A program made the translations under genes and the position numbers. From Elusimicrobiota bacterium (GTDB taxonomy: Bacteria; Elusimicrobiota; Elusimicrobia; Elusimicrobiales; UBA9959): a stretch of 64,000 nucleotides of DNA. The notes below the pieces were generated by a model. It had not been told where the DNA came from and ran no database searches. It saw only the letters and a list, made by a program, of their open reading frames with translations. Each line of letters starts with the position of its first letter. The stretch's first letter is position 1. The stretch covers positions 1 through 64,000 of the forward strand of contig JACQPH010000101.1 in the NCBI GenBank assembly GCA_016207645.1, read 5' to 3'. Of this stretch, positions 35,888 through 45,329 are shown piece after piece.

Positions 35888-37162
35888 ATGAAGTTCGCCC
35901 TGCTGCTGGCCCTGCTCGCGGCTCCCGCCGCGGCCCGGGAGAGCGGCGAAACGCTCACCATAGACGAAGCCGTCTCCATAGCGGTGAAGAACAGCCCCGC
36001 CGCCCTGGCGGCGGAGCAGGACATAATCATCGCCAGGCAGCGCATGCGCGAGGCCCGCTTCCTGGCCCTCCCGCAGCTCACTCTTTCCGGCACGCTCAGC
36101 CGCGCGAACCTGGAATACCCGGCCCTGCTCGGTCCGGAGCTCGGCGGCCGCTACGTGGACCCCCGGGCCGGGGACGAATTCTACTCCCTGCGCGCGCAGG
36201 CCCTGCAGCCGCTCTATACCGGCGGGATGAACACCAATACGCTCAAGCTGGCCAGGACCGCCCATAGCCGGGCCAAGACCAATTACGAGGCCGTCAGGGC
36301 CGACGCCGCCCTGGCGGCCAAGAAAGCTTTTTACGGCCTGCTTTACCAGCGCCGCCTGGCCGAGTCCGCGGCGCGCTGGCTGGGCCGCGGGCGGGAACTG
36401 GATTCCTCCCTGCGCAAGGACGCTTTCGAGGCCCTGGAAGCGGCCATGCTGCTGTCCGGGCTTTCCGACCACGCCCAGCAGGCGGGCAGCGGGGCCGAGG
36501 CGGCGCTCACCGACCTGCGCCGGGCGCTTAACCGCGAGCCCGGCTACCAGGTCGACATCGACGGCGGTTTCGAGCCGCTCCCGGTAAGGACGGACGCCAC
36601 CGGCAGCCTGGTCACGGCCATGGAGGCCCGCTCCGAGCTGAAGAGCGAGCTCTACAAGGCGCAGATGGACGACATCGCCGTGAACATGGCCCTGGTGCGC
36701 CGCTATCCCACCATCTACCTCGGGGCCAGTTACGACGTCACTTCCTATAATCTCACGCCGCTGACCGGGGACCCGGACAGGTCCAGCAACTGGCTGGCCT
36801 CCCTCGCCATTCATTTCCCGCTCTCCTACGATATCTGGACGCAGGTGCAGCAGCGCAGGGCGCAGCAGCGCCAGGGCGAGCTGAAGCGCGCCGAGCTCCA
36901 GGACGCCATACGGTTCGAGATCCTCTCGGCGCACCGGGAAGCCGCTTTCTGGCAGGCCGAGGCCGCCAAGCTGGGCGCGGAAGTCTCCGGGATGAAGGAA
37001 GATTACGAGGCGGCCCTGCGCGGGGCCGGCCCTTCGATGGCGGCCCTGCGCGCTTTATGCGCGCTTTGCGAGCTGGAGAGGAAGTCGCTGGACGCCGTCT
37101 ATAAGCAGCTGCTCGCCCGCATAAAGCTGGAATGGGCGCAGGGCAGGGACTTGGCGAAGTAA
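35888..37162 (+). CDS. TolC-family outer-membrane efflux protein
   Basis: LTIDEAVSIAVKNSPAALAAEQDIIIARQRMREARFLALPQLTLSG; YPTIYLGASYDV. Confidence 0.8.
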   Translation: MKFALLLALLAAPAAARESGETLTIDEAVSIAVKNSPAALAAEQDIIIARQRMREARFLALPQLTLSGTLSRANLEYPALLGPELGGRYVDPRAGDEFYSLRAQALQPLYTGGMNTNTLKLARTAHSRAKTNYEAVRADAALAAKKAFYGLLYQRRLAESAARWLGRGRELDSSLRKDAFEALEAAMLLSGLSDHAQQAGSGAEAALTDLRRALNREPGYQVDIDGGFEPLPVRTDATGSLVTAMEARSELKSELYKAQMDDIAVNMALVRRYPTIYLGASYDVTSYNLTPLTGDPDRSSNWLASLAIHFPLSYDIWTQVQQRRAQQRQGELKRAELQDAIRFEILSAHREAAFWQAEAAKLGAEVSGMKEDYEAALRGAGPSMAALRALCALCELERKSLDAVYKQLLARIKLEWAQGRDLAK

Positions 37163-37163
37163 A

Positions 37164-37238
37164 CGTAACTACCCGGGTAGTGGAGGGTTGGACGGGGTTT
37201 TGTTTCGCGAACCCCATACAGCGATTTGAGTGGTTATA
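37164..37238 (+). repeat. MITE-like element, internally deleted copy C
   Basis: CGTAACTACCCGGGTAGTGGAGGGTTGGACGGGGTTTTGTTTCGCGAACCCC then CAGCGATTTGAGTGGTTATA (degenerate right terminus). Confidence 0.7.
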
Positions 37239-37251
37239 GTGCGGGTGTAAA

Positions 37252-38211
37252 ATGCGGTTTAAATTAGAACACATTATTCTCTCCTTGCTTTTCGCCGCCT
37301 GCCCCGGCCGTATCTCGGCGCAGGCGACCGACGACGACATCTTGCGGGACGCGCTGTGGACCCGCCTCGCCTCGTCGAAGCCGCCGGCCAGGCCTTCCGT
37401 GGGCCTCGCCCTCTCCGGCGGCGGCGCCCGGGGCTTCGCCCATACCGGGGTGCTGGAGACCCTGGAATACGCGGGTTTCCCGGTGGACTACGTCGCCGGC
37501 ACTTCCATAGGGGCGGTGATAGGCTCGCTTTACGCCTCCGGCTCCACCGTCCCGGACATCTGGCGGTTCGGCAGGGCCGCCAGGGAACTGAAGATCACCA
37601 GGGATTTCAAGAGCATAAAGCTGCTGAGCCTGCTTATCACCAACAGGCTGATAACCCCGACGCACATAAACAGTTTTCTCGACGCGCGCTTCGGGGGGCT
37701 CACTTTCGAGGGCCTCAGGGTGCCTTTCGCCTGCTCCGCCATGGACCTGCGCACCGGCGAGAAAATAGTCTTTACGGAGGGGCCGCTGGCCATAGCGGTG
37801 AAGGCCAGCTCCAACCTGCCCGGGATCTTCGCCCCGGTGCAGTACCGCCACCGCTACCTGGTGGACGGCGGCGTGGTGGATTTCGTCCCCATAGGCGCGG
37901 CCAGGCAGCTGGGCGCCGATTGGGTGCTCGCCAGCGTCATCAGCAACGTCTCCAGCCGCGCGCCGGAGAACGTCCTGATGTCGCTCCTCCAGGTCATAGA
38001 CATCCGCGGCTCGCTGCTGGCGCTTTCGGCGGAGAAGGCGGCGGGGTTCGTCATCAAGTCCGAGGTGGGGGATATGACGGTGGCGGATTTCGACAGGTGC
38101 GAGGAGGCCGGGGAGACCGGGCTGATCGAGGCCAACCGCCGCATCGACGCCGCGCGCGAGGCCCTGCTGCTCTACGCCGCGCCGCGGCTGGCGGAGAAAC
38201 CGGGACCATGA
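37252..38211 (+). CDS. patatin-like phospholipase
   Basis: SVGLALSGGGARGFAHTGVLETLEYAGFPVDYVAGTSIGAVIG (GGGARG, GTSIG) and YLVDGGVVDFVP (DGG). Confidence 0.9.
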   Translation: MRFKLEHIILSLLFAACPGRISAQATDDDILRDALWTRLASSKPPARPSVGLALSGGGARGFAHTGVLETLEYAGFPVDYVAGTSIGAVIGSLYASGSTVPDIWRFGRAARELKITRDFKSIKLLSLLITNRLITPTHINSFLDARFGGLTFEGLRVPFACSAMDLRTGEKIVFTEGPLAIAVKASSNLPGIFAPVQYRHRYLVDGGVVDFVPIGAARQLGADWVLASVISNVSSRAPENVLMSLLQVIDIRGSLLALSAEKAAGFVIKSEVGDMTVADFDRCEEAGETGLIEANRRIDAAREALLLYAAPRLAEKPGP

Positions 38212-39182
38212 GGCTCCTGCTGCCCGCGCTCCTCCTCTTCTGCTCCGTTCCGGCGCAGGCCTTCCTCTTCGGAGGCGCTTCGGATAAAAGGGCGGCGGCC
38301 GGCCTGGAAAAACTGCGCTCCGCCTTCGCGGCCGGCGACTGCGGAGCCGTGCTGGAGCTCTCGCCGGCCTTCCTCAGGGAGAAACCGCCGGCGGAACTGC
38401 GCGAGGAGGGCTACGGCTATATAGGGCGCTGCTACGAGTCTACCGGCGCCGCCGACAAGGCCATCAGCCTTTATAAACTCGCCCAGGGCCTTTACCCGGA
38501 GAACCTGCTGTTCGCCTCCAGGCTGGCGCTCATCTACAACCAGGCCGGCTTCCCCGAGAACGCGGCCCCGCTTTTCCTGAAGGTGCTTTCCAGGAAGAGC
38601 GACGACGCGGCCGCCAACCTCGGCCTGGCCAGGGCCTACGCCGCCCTCGGTTTCCTTACCCGCGCCAAGGAATTCTACTCGCGCGCCGTGATCCTGCAGG
38701 ACTTTCTCGACCAGGCCGTCCTCCGGGAATACGCCCTCTGCATGCTGCGCAAGCGCGACTGGGAGGAAACGCTTTTTATCTCCGGCGTCGGGGCCGGGGC
38801 GGCGCCGCTCTCGCCTTTCTGGCCGCTGGCCGAGGCCAGGGTGAGGGCCGGGCAGGGAAATTACGATAAGGCCCTTTCCGCTATCGACGGGGCGCTGCTC
38901 CTCGGGTCTTCGAGGCAATTGCGGCTGGAGCGGGCCCTTTACCTGCTCCTGGGCGGCCTGCCCCTCCGGGCGATAGAGGCCGCGGACGCCGAGCTGGCCC
39001 TGGACGGGAAGGACCCGCTGGCTTCGGCGGTGAAAGGCATGGCGCTTTATTCGCAGGGGAAGAGGACAGAGGCGGAGCCGTATTTCCTGGCCGCCCGGTG
39101 CGGCGGCCCTTTCACGGCCGGCATAGCCGGGTCTTTTCTCGGCCCGCACCGGAAAGCGGCGGAGGCGGCATGCGAAAAATGA
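38208..39182 (+). CDS. TPR-repeat secreted protein
   Basis: Signal peptide MRLLLPALLLFCSVPAQA; helical repeats; ATGA overlap with patatin gene. Confidence 0.65.
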   Translation: MRLLLPALLLFCSVPAQAFLFGGASDKRAAAGLEKLRSAFAAGDCGAVLELSPAFLREKPPAELREEGYGYIGRCYESTGAADKAISLYKLAQGLYPENLLFASRLALIYNQAGFPENAAPLFLKVLSRKSDDAAANLGLARAYAALGFLTRAKEFYSRAVILQDFLDQAVLREYALCMLRKRDWEETLFISGVGAGAAPLSPFWPLAEARVRAGQGNYDKALSAIDGALLLGSSRQLRLERALYLLLGGLPLRAIEAADAELALDGKDPLASAVKGMALYSQGKRTEAEPYFLAARCGGPFTAGIAGSFLGPHRKAAEAACEK

Positions 39183-39976
39183 AGTTCTGGAAGCTGTCCG
39201 GCGCGGGCAATGATTTCGTCCTGCTGACCGGCGGGCGGCCCGGCGCGGCGGCCCTTAGGAAGCTGGCCAGGAAACTATGCTCCCGGACCCTGGGCGTGGG
39301 CGCCGACGGGCTGCTCCATGCAGGCCGCGCCGGCGGGAACGCCGTGAACGTGCGCTATTTCAACGCCGACGGCTCCGCGGCTTTCTGCGGCAACGGTTCA
39401 CGCTGCGCCGCCTGGTGGGCTTACAGCAGCGGCCTGGTGAAGGGCAGGAAATTCCTGCTTAAGACCGCGGCCGGAGACCTGCCGGCCGAGATAGTTTCGG
39501 CCGGGAAAGTGAAAATGCGGATGCCCGACGTGCCGGAGGTCCGGCTGGACTTCAAGGGAAGATATCCGAAGGGGGTCCATTCGCTGCATTTCCTGAACAC
39601 GGGCGTGCCGCATGCCGTGGTGCCGGTGAAGGACCTGGAGAACACCGACGTGCGGGGACTCGGCAGGGCGCTAAGGTTCAACGGGGCTTTCGGGCCGGCC
39701 GGGGCCAACGTGGATTTCGTGAAAGCGGGGCGCTCCGGCGTCGCGGTGCGCACCTACGAGCGCGGCGTCGAGGACGAGACCCTGGCCTGCGGCACCGGCC
39801 TTACGGCCGGCGCCGTGGCCCTGGCGCTGGCCGGGCTGGCGAAGTCCCCGGTCTCCCTCACCGCGCGCAGCGGCGACAAGTTCAGGGTCTGGCTGAAGCC
39901 GGCGGGGCCGGGCGCCTCGGAGATCTACATCCAGGGTCCGGCCAGGATAGTTTTCAAAGGAGAAATTGAAATATGA
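39179..39976 (+). CDS. dapF: diaminopimelate epimerase
   Basis: MKFWKLSGAGNDFVLL, NADGSAAFCGNGSRCAAWW, VRTYERGVEDETLACGTGLTAGAVAL; alternative start ATG 39170. Confidence 0.92.
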   Translation: MKFWKLSGAGNDFVLLTGGRPGAAALRKLARKLCSRTLGVGADGLLHAGRAGGNAVNVRYFNADGSAAFCGNGSRCAAWWAYSSGLVKGRKFLLKTAAGDLPAEIVSAGKVKMRMPDVPEVRLDFKGRYPKGVHSLHFLNTGVPHAVVPVKDLENTDVRGLGRALRFNGAFGPAGANVDFVKAGRSGVAVRTYERGVEDETLACGTGLTAGAVALALAGLAKSPVSLTARSGDKFRVWLKPAGPGASEIYIQGPARIVFKGEIEI

Positions 39977-40851
39977 AGCTACAAGGCTGTTTTACCGCGA
40001 TAGTGACCCCTTTCAGGAACGGCGCCGTGGACTTCGCGGCGCTGAGGAAAATAGTCCGCTTCCAGGTCCGGAACGGGATAAACGGCCTGGTGCCCTGCGG
40101 CTCCACCGGCGAGGCCGCCACCCTCTCGCCGGAGGAATACCTGGAAGTCATCGGTACCGTGGCGGCGGAGGCCGGCGGGAAGGTCCCGGTGGTGCCCGGC
40201 GTCGGCACTAATTCCACCGCCAAGTCCGTGGAAATGGTAAAGAAGGTCTCGGCCCTCGGCGTGGACGGGCTGCTGGCCATAGTGCCCTACTACAATAAGC
40301 CCACCCAGGAAGGAATGACCGTTCATTTCTCGGAAATAGCCCGGGCCACCAGGCTGCCCGTCATCCTTTACAATATCCCCGGCCGCACCGGAGTGAATAT
40401 GCTGCCTGCCACCGTCCTGGGCCTGCGCGCCAGGTTTTCCAACATAGCCGGGATAAAGGAAGCCTCGGGCAGCCTGGACCAGGTCAGCGAGCTGGTGAAC
40501 GGCGCCGACCCCGGTTTCGCCGTGCTGAGCGGCGACGATTCCCTGACGCTGCCGATGATGTCGGTCGGGGCCAGGGGCGGCATCTCGGTAGTCTCCAACG
40601 TGGCGCCCGCCGCGTCCTCGAAACTGTGCTCGCTTTTCCTGGAGGGAAAGACCGCCGCGGCGGCGCGGCTGCACCATAAGCTCTTCCCGCTCGTCAAGGC
40701 GCTGTTCACGGAGACCAATCCCATCCCGGTCAAATACGCCGTTTCCCTGCTCGGGCTCTGCCGGCCGGAACCGCGCCTGCCGCTGCTGCCGCTCTCCGAA
40801 GCGCGCCGCGCCCCCCTCAAGAAAGCCCTTAAGGCGGCCGGAGTATTATGA
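39973..40851 (+). CDS. dapA: 4-hydroxy-tetrahydrodipicolinate synthase
   Basis: GCFTAIVTPFRNGAVD, NGLVPCGSTGEAATLSPEEY, YYNKPTQEGM, ILYNIPGRTGVNM, IAGIKEASGS. Confidence 0.95.
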   Translation: MKLQGCFTAIVTPFRNGAVDFAALRKIVRFQVRNGINGLVPCGSTGEAATLSPEEYLEVIGTVAAEAGGKVPVVPGVGTNSTAKSVEMVKKVSALGVDGLLAIVPYYNKPTQEGMTVHFSEIARATRLPVILYNIPGRTGVNMLPATVLGLRARFSNIAGIKEASGSLDQVSELVNGADPGFAVLSGDDSLTLPMMSVGARGGISVVSNVAPAASSKLCSLFLEGKTAAAARLHHKLFPLVKALFTETNPIPVKYAVSLLGLCRPEPRLPLLPLSEARRAPLKKALKAAGVL

Positions 40852-40873
40852 CGGGGCGCGCCCGGTAATAACC

Positions 40874-42469
40874 ATGCCGAAGACAGCCGAACTGGCGGCG
40901 GCACTGGCGCTGTCGGCCTGTTTCGCCCTGCTCGCCTTCCGGAGCGGGGCCGGGGAATCGGCCACTTTCGACGAACCGTTCAATATAGTTTCCGGCTGGA
41001 CCTTCCGGCAGACGGGCCGAAGGCCCCCGGCCCAGGGGAACCCGCCTCTGCTGCTGCGTTGGTTCTCGGCGCCGCTGCCGGCGGCCGGCGTACTCAGGCC
41101 TTTCGACGAAGCCGCGTACAGGTCGGGGCCCAGGACCTACGGCTTCAATTTCATTTATTCCAATACGGCCGCCCCGGACAGCCTGCTGAGCCGCTGCCGG
41201 GCCGCCAATATTCTCCTCGGCGTTCTGCTCGCTCTGCTGGCCGGGGCCTGGGCCTTCCGGCTCGGCGGCGCGGCCGCAGGCCTTTTCTCCCTGGCGGCTT
41301 TCGCTTTCATGCCGCCGCTGCTGGCCCACTCCCATCTGGCCACCAGCGACATCGGCAACGCCCTGCTCTGTACGGCGGCGGTCTATCTTTTATGGCGCGG
41401 CGCCCGCGCCCCCTCCGTGAAAGCCGCCCTGGCCGCCGGCCTGGTCTTCGGCCTGGCCCTGGCCGGGAAATATACGGCGGTAGTGCCGGCGCCGCTCTGC
41501 CTTCTTTATCTTTATTTATGGGGAGGGTCGAGGTTGAAATGGTACGCCCTCTGGGTCGGAGGGGCCGCGCTGGGGCTTTGCCTGGGCTGTTACCCGGTCT
41601 CGCCGCTGGAATGGCTGACTACCGGGGCGGCCGTCTTCAGGGAGATGAAGTCCGGCCATCTGACCTACCTGCTGGGTGAAGTCGGCGCCGCGGGAAGCTG
41701 GTATTATTTCCCGCTGGCCTTCCTGCTTAAAACCCCGCTGCCGGCTCTGTTGCTGGCTTCAGCGGGTTTCCGCGGCTTCGACCCGCGCCGCTCCGAAGCG
41801 GACCGGGAGCGGTTCCTCTATTTGCTGGCGCCGGCCGGGGCCTGGCTGCTTATGGGTGTCGTTTCCAGCACGCAGCTGGGGATAAGGCATATACTGCCGG
41901 TCTATCCGCTTTTATGCGTCTGGTCGGGGCTGGCCGCCGCCGGGCTTTGGACCCCGGGCCGGCTGTTGCCGCGCGGAGCGGTCTGCCTGCTGTACGCCTG
42001 GCTGGCCGCCGGCACGCTGCTGGCCTTCCCCGGCTATATTTCCTACTTCAACGAAGCGGCCGGCGGGGCGCGGGGCGGGCACAGGTATTTCCTGGATTCC
42101 AACCTGGACTGGGGGCAGGGTCTGAAAGAGCTGGGGGACTACGTTAAAGAACAGGGCGCGGGCCATATCTATCTCAGCTATTTCGGCTGCGCCGATCCGC
42201 ATGCCTACGGGATAAAATACGCCCCCGTCCTGATGACCGCCTGCGCGAAACTGCCCGGCGACGGCCTGCCGCCGGAAGGGCAGAAAAAGAAGCTCCTGGC
42301 CGTCTCCGTCACGAACCGGTTCGGCTTGTACTATACCCCCAGCACGCTGTTCAGCTGGCTGGACGGACGCGAACCGGTCAAAAGAATAAGGGATTCCATC
42401 TGGGTCTATGATGTAAGCGGAGACAGGCAGGCGCTGAAGCTGCTGGCCTACCCGGGAGTGGCTAAATAG
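40874..42469 (+). CDS. GT39-like polytopic membrane glycosyltransferase
   Basis: SATFDEPFNIVSGWTF, MPPLLAHSHLATSDIGNALL, LGIRHILPVYPLLCVWSG, LDSNLDWGQGLKELGDYV. Confidence 0.75.
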   Translation: MPKTAELAAALALSACFALLAFRSGAGESATFDEPFNIVSGWTFRQTGRRPPAQGNPPLLLRWFSAPLPAAGVLRPFDEAAYRSGPRTYGFNFIYSNTAAPDSLLSRCRAANILLGVLLALLAGAWAFRLGGAAAGLFSLAAFAFMPPLLAHSHLATSDIGNALLCTAAVYLLWRGARAPSVKAALAAGLVFGLALAGKYTAVVPAPLCLLYLYLWGGSRLKWYALWVGGAALGLCLGCYPVSPLEWLTTGAAVFREMKSGHLTYLLGEVGAAGSWYYFPLAFLLKTPLPALLLASAGFRGFDPRRSEADRERFLYLLAPAGAWLLMGVVSSTQLGIRHILPVYPLLCVWSGLAAAGLWTPGRLLPRGAVCLLYAWLAAGTLLAFPGYISYFNEAAGGARGGHRYFLDSNLDWGQGLKELGDYVKEQGAGHIYLSYFGCADPHAYGIKYAPVLMTACAKLPGDGLPPEGQKKKLLAVSVTNRFGLYYTPSTLFSWLDGREPVKRIRDSIWVYDVSGDRQALKLLAYPGVAK

Positions 42470-42505
42470 GGGAGCTCTAAGCTGTCCCGCATTATAATTA
42501 TTCCT

Positions 42506-42679
42506 TGTAACTGTTCAGGTGCTGCTGGAGGGGTGGCCGGGGTTTTGTTTCGCGAACCCCATGCGGAAGGGGGGGCCCCGCCGGGCGGGGGGAAACCGAC
42601 GCAAGGGTTTCCAACTTCCGGGGTTCGCGGGGCAAAACCCCGGCCACCCCGGACCCCGGAGAGGGACCAGAATAGTTAC
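42506..42679 (+). repeat. MITE-like inverted-repeat element, copy D
   Basis: TGTAACTGTTCAGGTGCTGCTGGAGGGGTGGCCGGGGTTTTGTTTCGCGAACCCC...GGAAACCGACGCAAGGGTTTCC...CCGGGGTTCGCGGGGCAAAACCCCGG...AATAGTTAC; flanked by TATTCCT / TATTTCT. Confidence 0.88.
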
Positions 42680-44001
42680 TATTTCTTTAAAATCGCGGCG
42701 GCGGCTTCCAGGCCTTCCTTTACGCTCTCTTCCATGAAGGAATACTTCCAGGCCCCGTAGCGCCCTATGGAGAAGGCCTTCCTCGCCTTGAACCAGTCGA
42801 AGATCACCGGCAGGGCAGCGGCCCGTTCCCGGTTGTAGATGACATAGGCGCAGGGGATCTTCAGCCAGAGCTTCTCCACTATCTGTCCGGCGCTTTTTAT
42901 AAGGCCGCAGGCCTTGAGCCCCTTTATAGCGGCCGCCTCCGCCGAGGCCAGGTCCAGGGGGGAACCCGGGGTCGCGATCTCGATATAGAAAGAGGCGCAG
43001 CCGCGCGGCGCCAGCGCTTTGGAAAAATTGGTGGCGATGCCGGTGCGGTAGAACAGGAACTCGGGCCCGGGGAAATAGCCCCAGTGCATGGGAGACTTTA
43101 CGCCCTTCACGCCGAGGTTAAGCACGTAGACGGTATTGTGGCGGAGGCCGGCGGCGGCCCGCCTGACAGCGGCCGGCGCGTCCGCCGCGCTTTCGACGAA
43201 GTACTTGAGCGGGGAAGTGTTTATCAGCCGCTTAAAATGCACCGGGCCGAAATGCTTCACGTTCGCCACGCCCTTTTTCAGGTCGAGGCTTTCCACTTCC
43301 AGTCCGAGGCGCAGGCCTTTAAGGTCCCGCGCCAGCGCCGCGGGCAGGGCGCCGATGCCGCCGCGCTTCGGGTAATTGAACACGGTATTATAGCCCAGTA
43401 TTTCCGGCTTCCCGCCGTAAGCGCCCTTCAGTACCGTCTCCGGGCTGGGCATGGGCACGAAGGGGGCGCACCATTCCGTGGTCAGCCGCTCCAGCGGGTA
43501 CTGCCAGAGCTTGGCGTTGTAGGGCAGCATGAAATGCTTCGAGATCCCGTCGCCGAAGACGCGCCGGGTCCAGCGGGTGAAAACCTCCGGCTTGTTCCCC
43601 CGCGGCGGGGCTTTCCCGGCGGCCTGCGCCTGCCTGGCCGCGTACGCGGCCAGGAAACCGCTCACGCATTCGGACTTCACGCGGGGCGGCAGGGCGCGGA
43701 GGTTGGCCTGGAAAGGGTAGGGCGTCCAGGCCCCGTGCGCGAAGACGCGGGCGTCGCGCTTTACGCGGGCGCAGTTCCCGCCGAGGGCATCCAGTATGAA
43801 CCTGGAGGTTTCCGGCCAGCGCAGGTGGAGCAGATGGCCGGAATAGTCGAAAAGGAAGGGGCCTTTTTTCAGCGTGGCCGCCAGCCCGCCCGGCCGGTTC
43901 TCGCGTTCGGCTACCAGGTAATCTTTTTTCCCTTCCAGAGCCTTCGCGGCGGAAAGCCCGGCCAGGCCGCCGCCGATGATGAGGACGTCGGTGCTGAGCA
44001 T
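42679..44001 (-). CDS. FAD-dependent amine-oxidase/protoporphyrinogen-oxidase-like oxidoreductase
   Basis: DVLIIGGGLAGLSAAKALEGKKDYLVAERENRPGGLAAT Rossmann FAD motif. Confidence 0.75.
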   Translation of the reverse strand: MLSTDVLIIGGGLAGLSAAKALEGKKDYLVAERENRPGGLAATLKKGPFLFDYSGHLLHLRWPETSRFILDALGGNCARVKRDARVFAHGAWTPYPFQANLRALPPRVKSECVSGFLAAYAARQAQAAGKAPPRGNKPEVFTRWTRRVFGDGISKHFMLPYNAKLWQYPLERLTTEWCAPFVPMPSPETVLKGAYGGKPEILGYNTVFNYPKRGGIGALPAALARDLKGLRLGLEVESLDLKKGVANVKHFGPVHFKRLINTSPLKYFVESAADAPAAVRRAAAGLRHNTVYVLNLGVKGVKSPMHWGYFPGPEFLFYRTGIATNFSKALAPRGCASFYIEIATPGSPLDLASAEAAAIKGLKACGLIKSAGQIVEKLWLKIPCAYVIYNRERAAALPVIFDWFKARKAFSIGRYGAWKYSFMEESVKEGLEAAAAILKK

Positions 44002-44002
44002 G

Positions 44003-45268
44003 TCAGTGTTTCTTGATTATCTCTATCTCGGGAAGAGGGAAGATCAGGCCGATGCCCTTGCTCAGCGCCTCTTTTTCCCTCTCGACGAACTCGGCCTTGA
44101 AATGCCAGGGTAGCACGAGGTAATAATCGGGGGACAGGGCCCTCGATTCCGCCTCGCTGATTATCGGTATATCCGTGCCGAGGGTATGCGCGCCGTATTT
44201 CTCCGGGTTGCGCTCGGCGGCGAAATCCACGACGTGGTTGTCTATCCCGCACCACTGGAGGATGGTGTTGCCCTTGGTGGAGGCGCCGTAGATATGGAGC
44301 TTCTTCCCTTCCTTCTTGAGCTTCCTGAGCAGCAGCTGGAGCTCGTCCCGGTGCAGGGCTATCCTGTCCTGGAAGTTCTTGTAAGGCTTGTCGGTGTCCA
44401 GCTCGAGGTCGAACTCCTCCTGGTGCAGGCGCTGGAGATTCCGCGCGAAATCCCCGCTCCTGTATTTGAAGTTGTCCGCGTGGGTGGCGTAGCAGCGCAG
44501 GCTGCCGCCGTTGATGTCGTTCTGCGCGGCGTTGAAGATCTTCAGCCCGCCGGCCTTGAGGATATGCTCGATGACGGCGAGGCTGTAGTATTCCAGGTGC
44601 TCGTGGCAGATAGTGTCGTAGGAGTTCATCCTGAGCATCGAGGGCATGTAGGACATCTCGAAGATCCAGATCCCCTCCGGGGCCAGCGCGCTCTTTATGC
44701 CTTTGGCGAAAGCTATCGGGTCCTCCAGGTCGTAGAACATCGCTATCGAGGTGACGATGTCGAACTTCTCCAGCCCGACGCGGGCGGCCAGCTCCGCGGA
44801 GGGGAAGGTGTCCCGGACTACCGTGGCGGTCTCCCCGCCTATCCCCTGCGCCACGTCGGAAGGGTCCACGCCGAACTTTTTATAGGCGCCGGGGTAATAG
44901 CTGAAAAGGGTGCCGTCGTTGCAGCCGATATCCAGGACCAGGGCCGCCGGCTTGTTCACTATGGCGGCCGCTTCCTCGGCTATGCCCTTCAGGTGGTTCT
45001 TCATCGTGGCGTTCGTGCCGGAGCGGTACCAGTAGGTGGAATAGAGGATCTCCGGGGGAACGGAGTGCTCCATCTGCAGCAGGCCGCAGGCTTTTTCGTC
45101 CCGCTTCGGGTCGCAGCGGACGAGGGACATAGGGATCTTCCTCTGGGGCGGGAGCTCCTTGCCCGGCTTGACGAACAGGCCCTGCAGGTACTGGTCTCCG
45201 AGGTCTATAACGGGCGTCAGGGCGGCCGAACCGCAGACCCTGCATGTTTTCCTGTGGATCAGGTGCAT
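44003..45268 (-). CDS. NDP-sugar C-methyltransferase-like SAM methyltransferase
   Basis: N-terminal zinc-binding CRVCGSAALTPVIDLGDQYLQG; VLDIGCNDGTLFSYY; C-terminal LHIYGASTKGNTILQWCGID domain. Confidence 0.8.
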   Translation of the reverse strand: MHLIHRKTCRVCGSAALTPVIDLGDQYLQGLFVKPGKELPPQRKIPMSLVRCDPKRDEKACGLLQMEHSVPPEILYSTYWYRSGTNATMKNHLKGIAEEAAAIVNKPAALVLDIGCNDGTLFSYYPGAYKKFGVDPSDVAQGIGGETATVVRDTFPSAELAARVGLEKFDIVTSIAMFYDLEDPIAFAKGIKSALAPEGIWIFEMSYMPSMLRMNSYDTICHEHLEYYSLAVIEHILKAGGLKIFNAAQNDINGGSLRCYATHADNFKYRSGDFARNLQRLHQEEFDLELDTDKPYKNFQDRIALHRDELQLLLRKLKKEGKKLHIYGASTKGNTILQWCGIDNHVVDFAAERNPEKYGAHTLGTDIPIISEAESRALSPDYYLVLPWHFKAEFVEREKEALSKGIGLIFPLPEIEIIKKH

Positions 45269-45329
45269 AGCGTTCTCCTTGCCGAATAACTAATATATAG
45301 ATTTTCGCTGGCTGAAAGCAAACCGCCGC

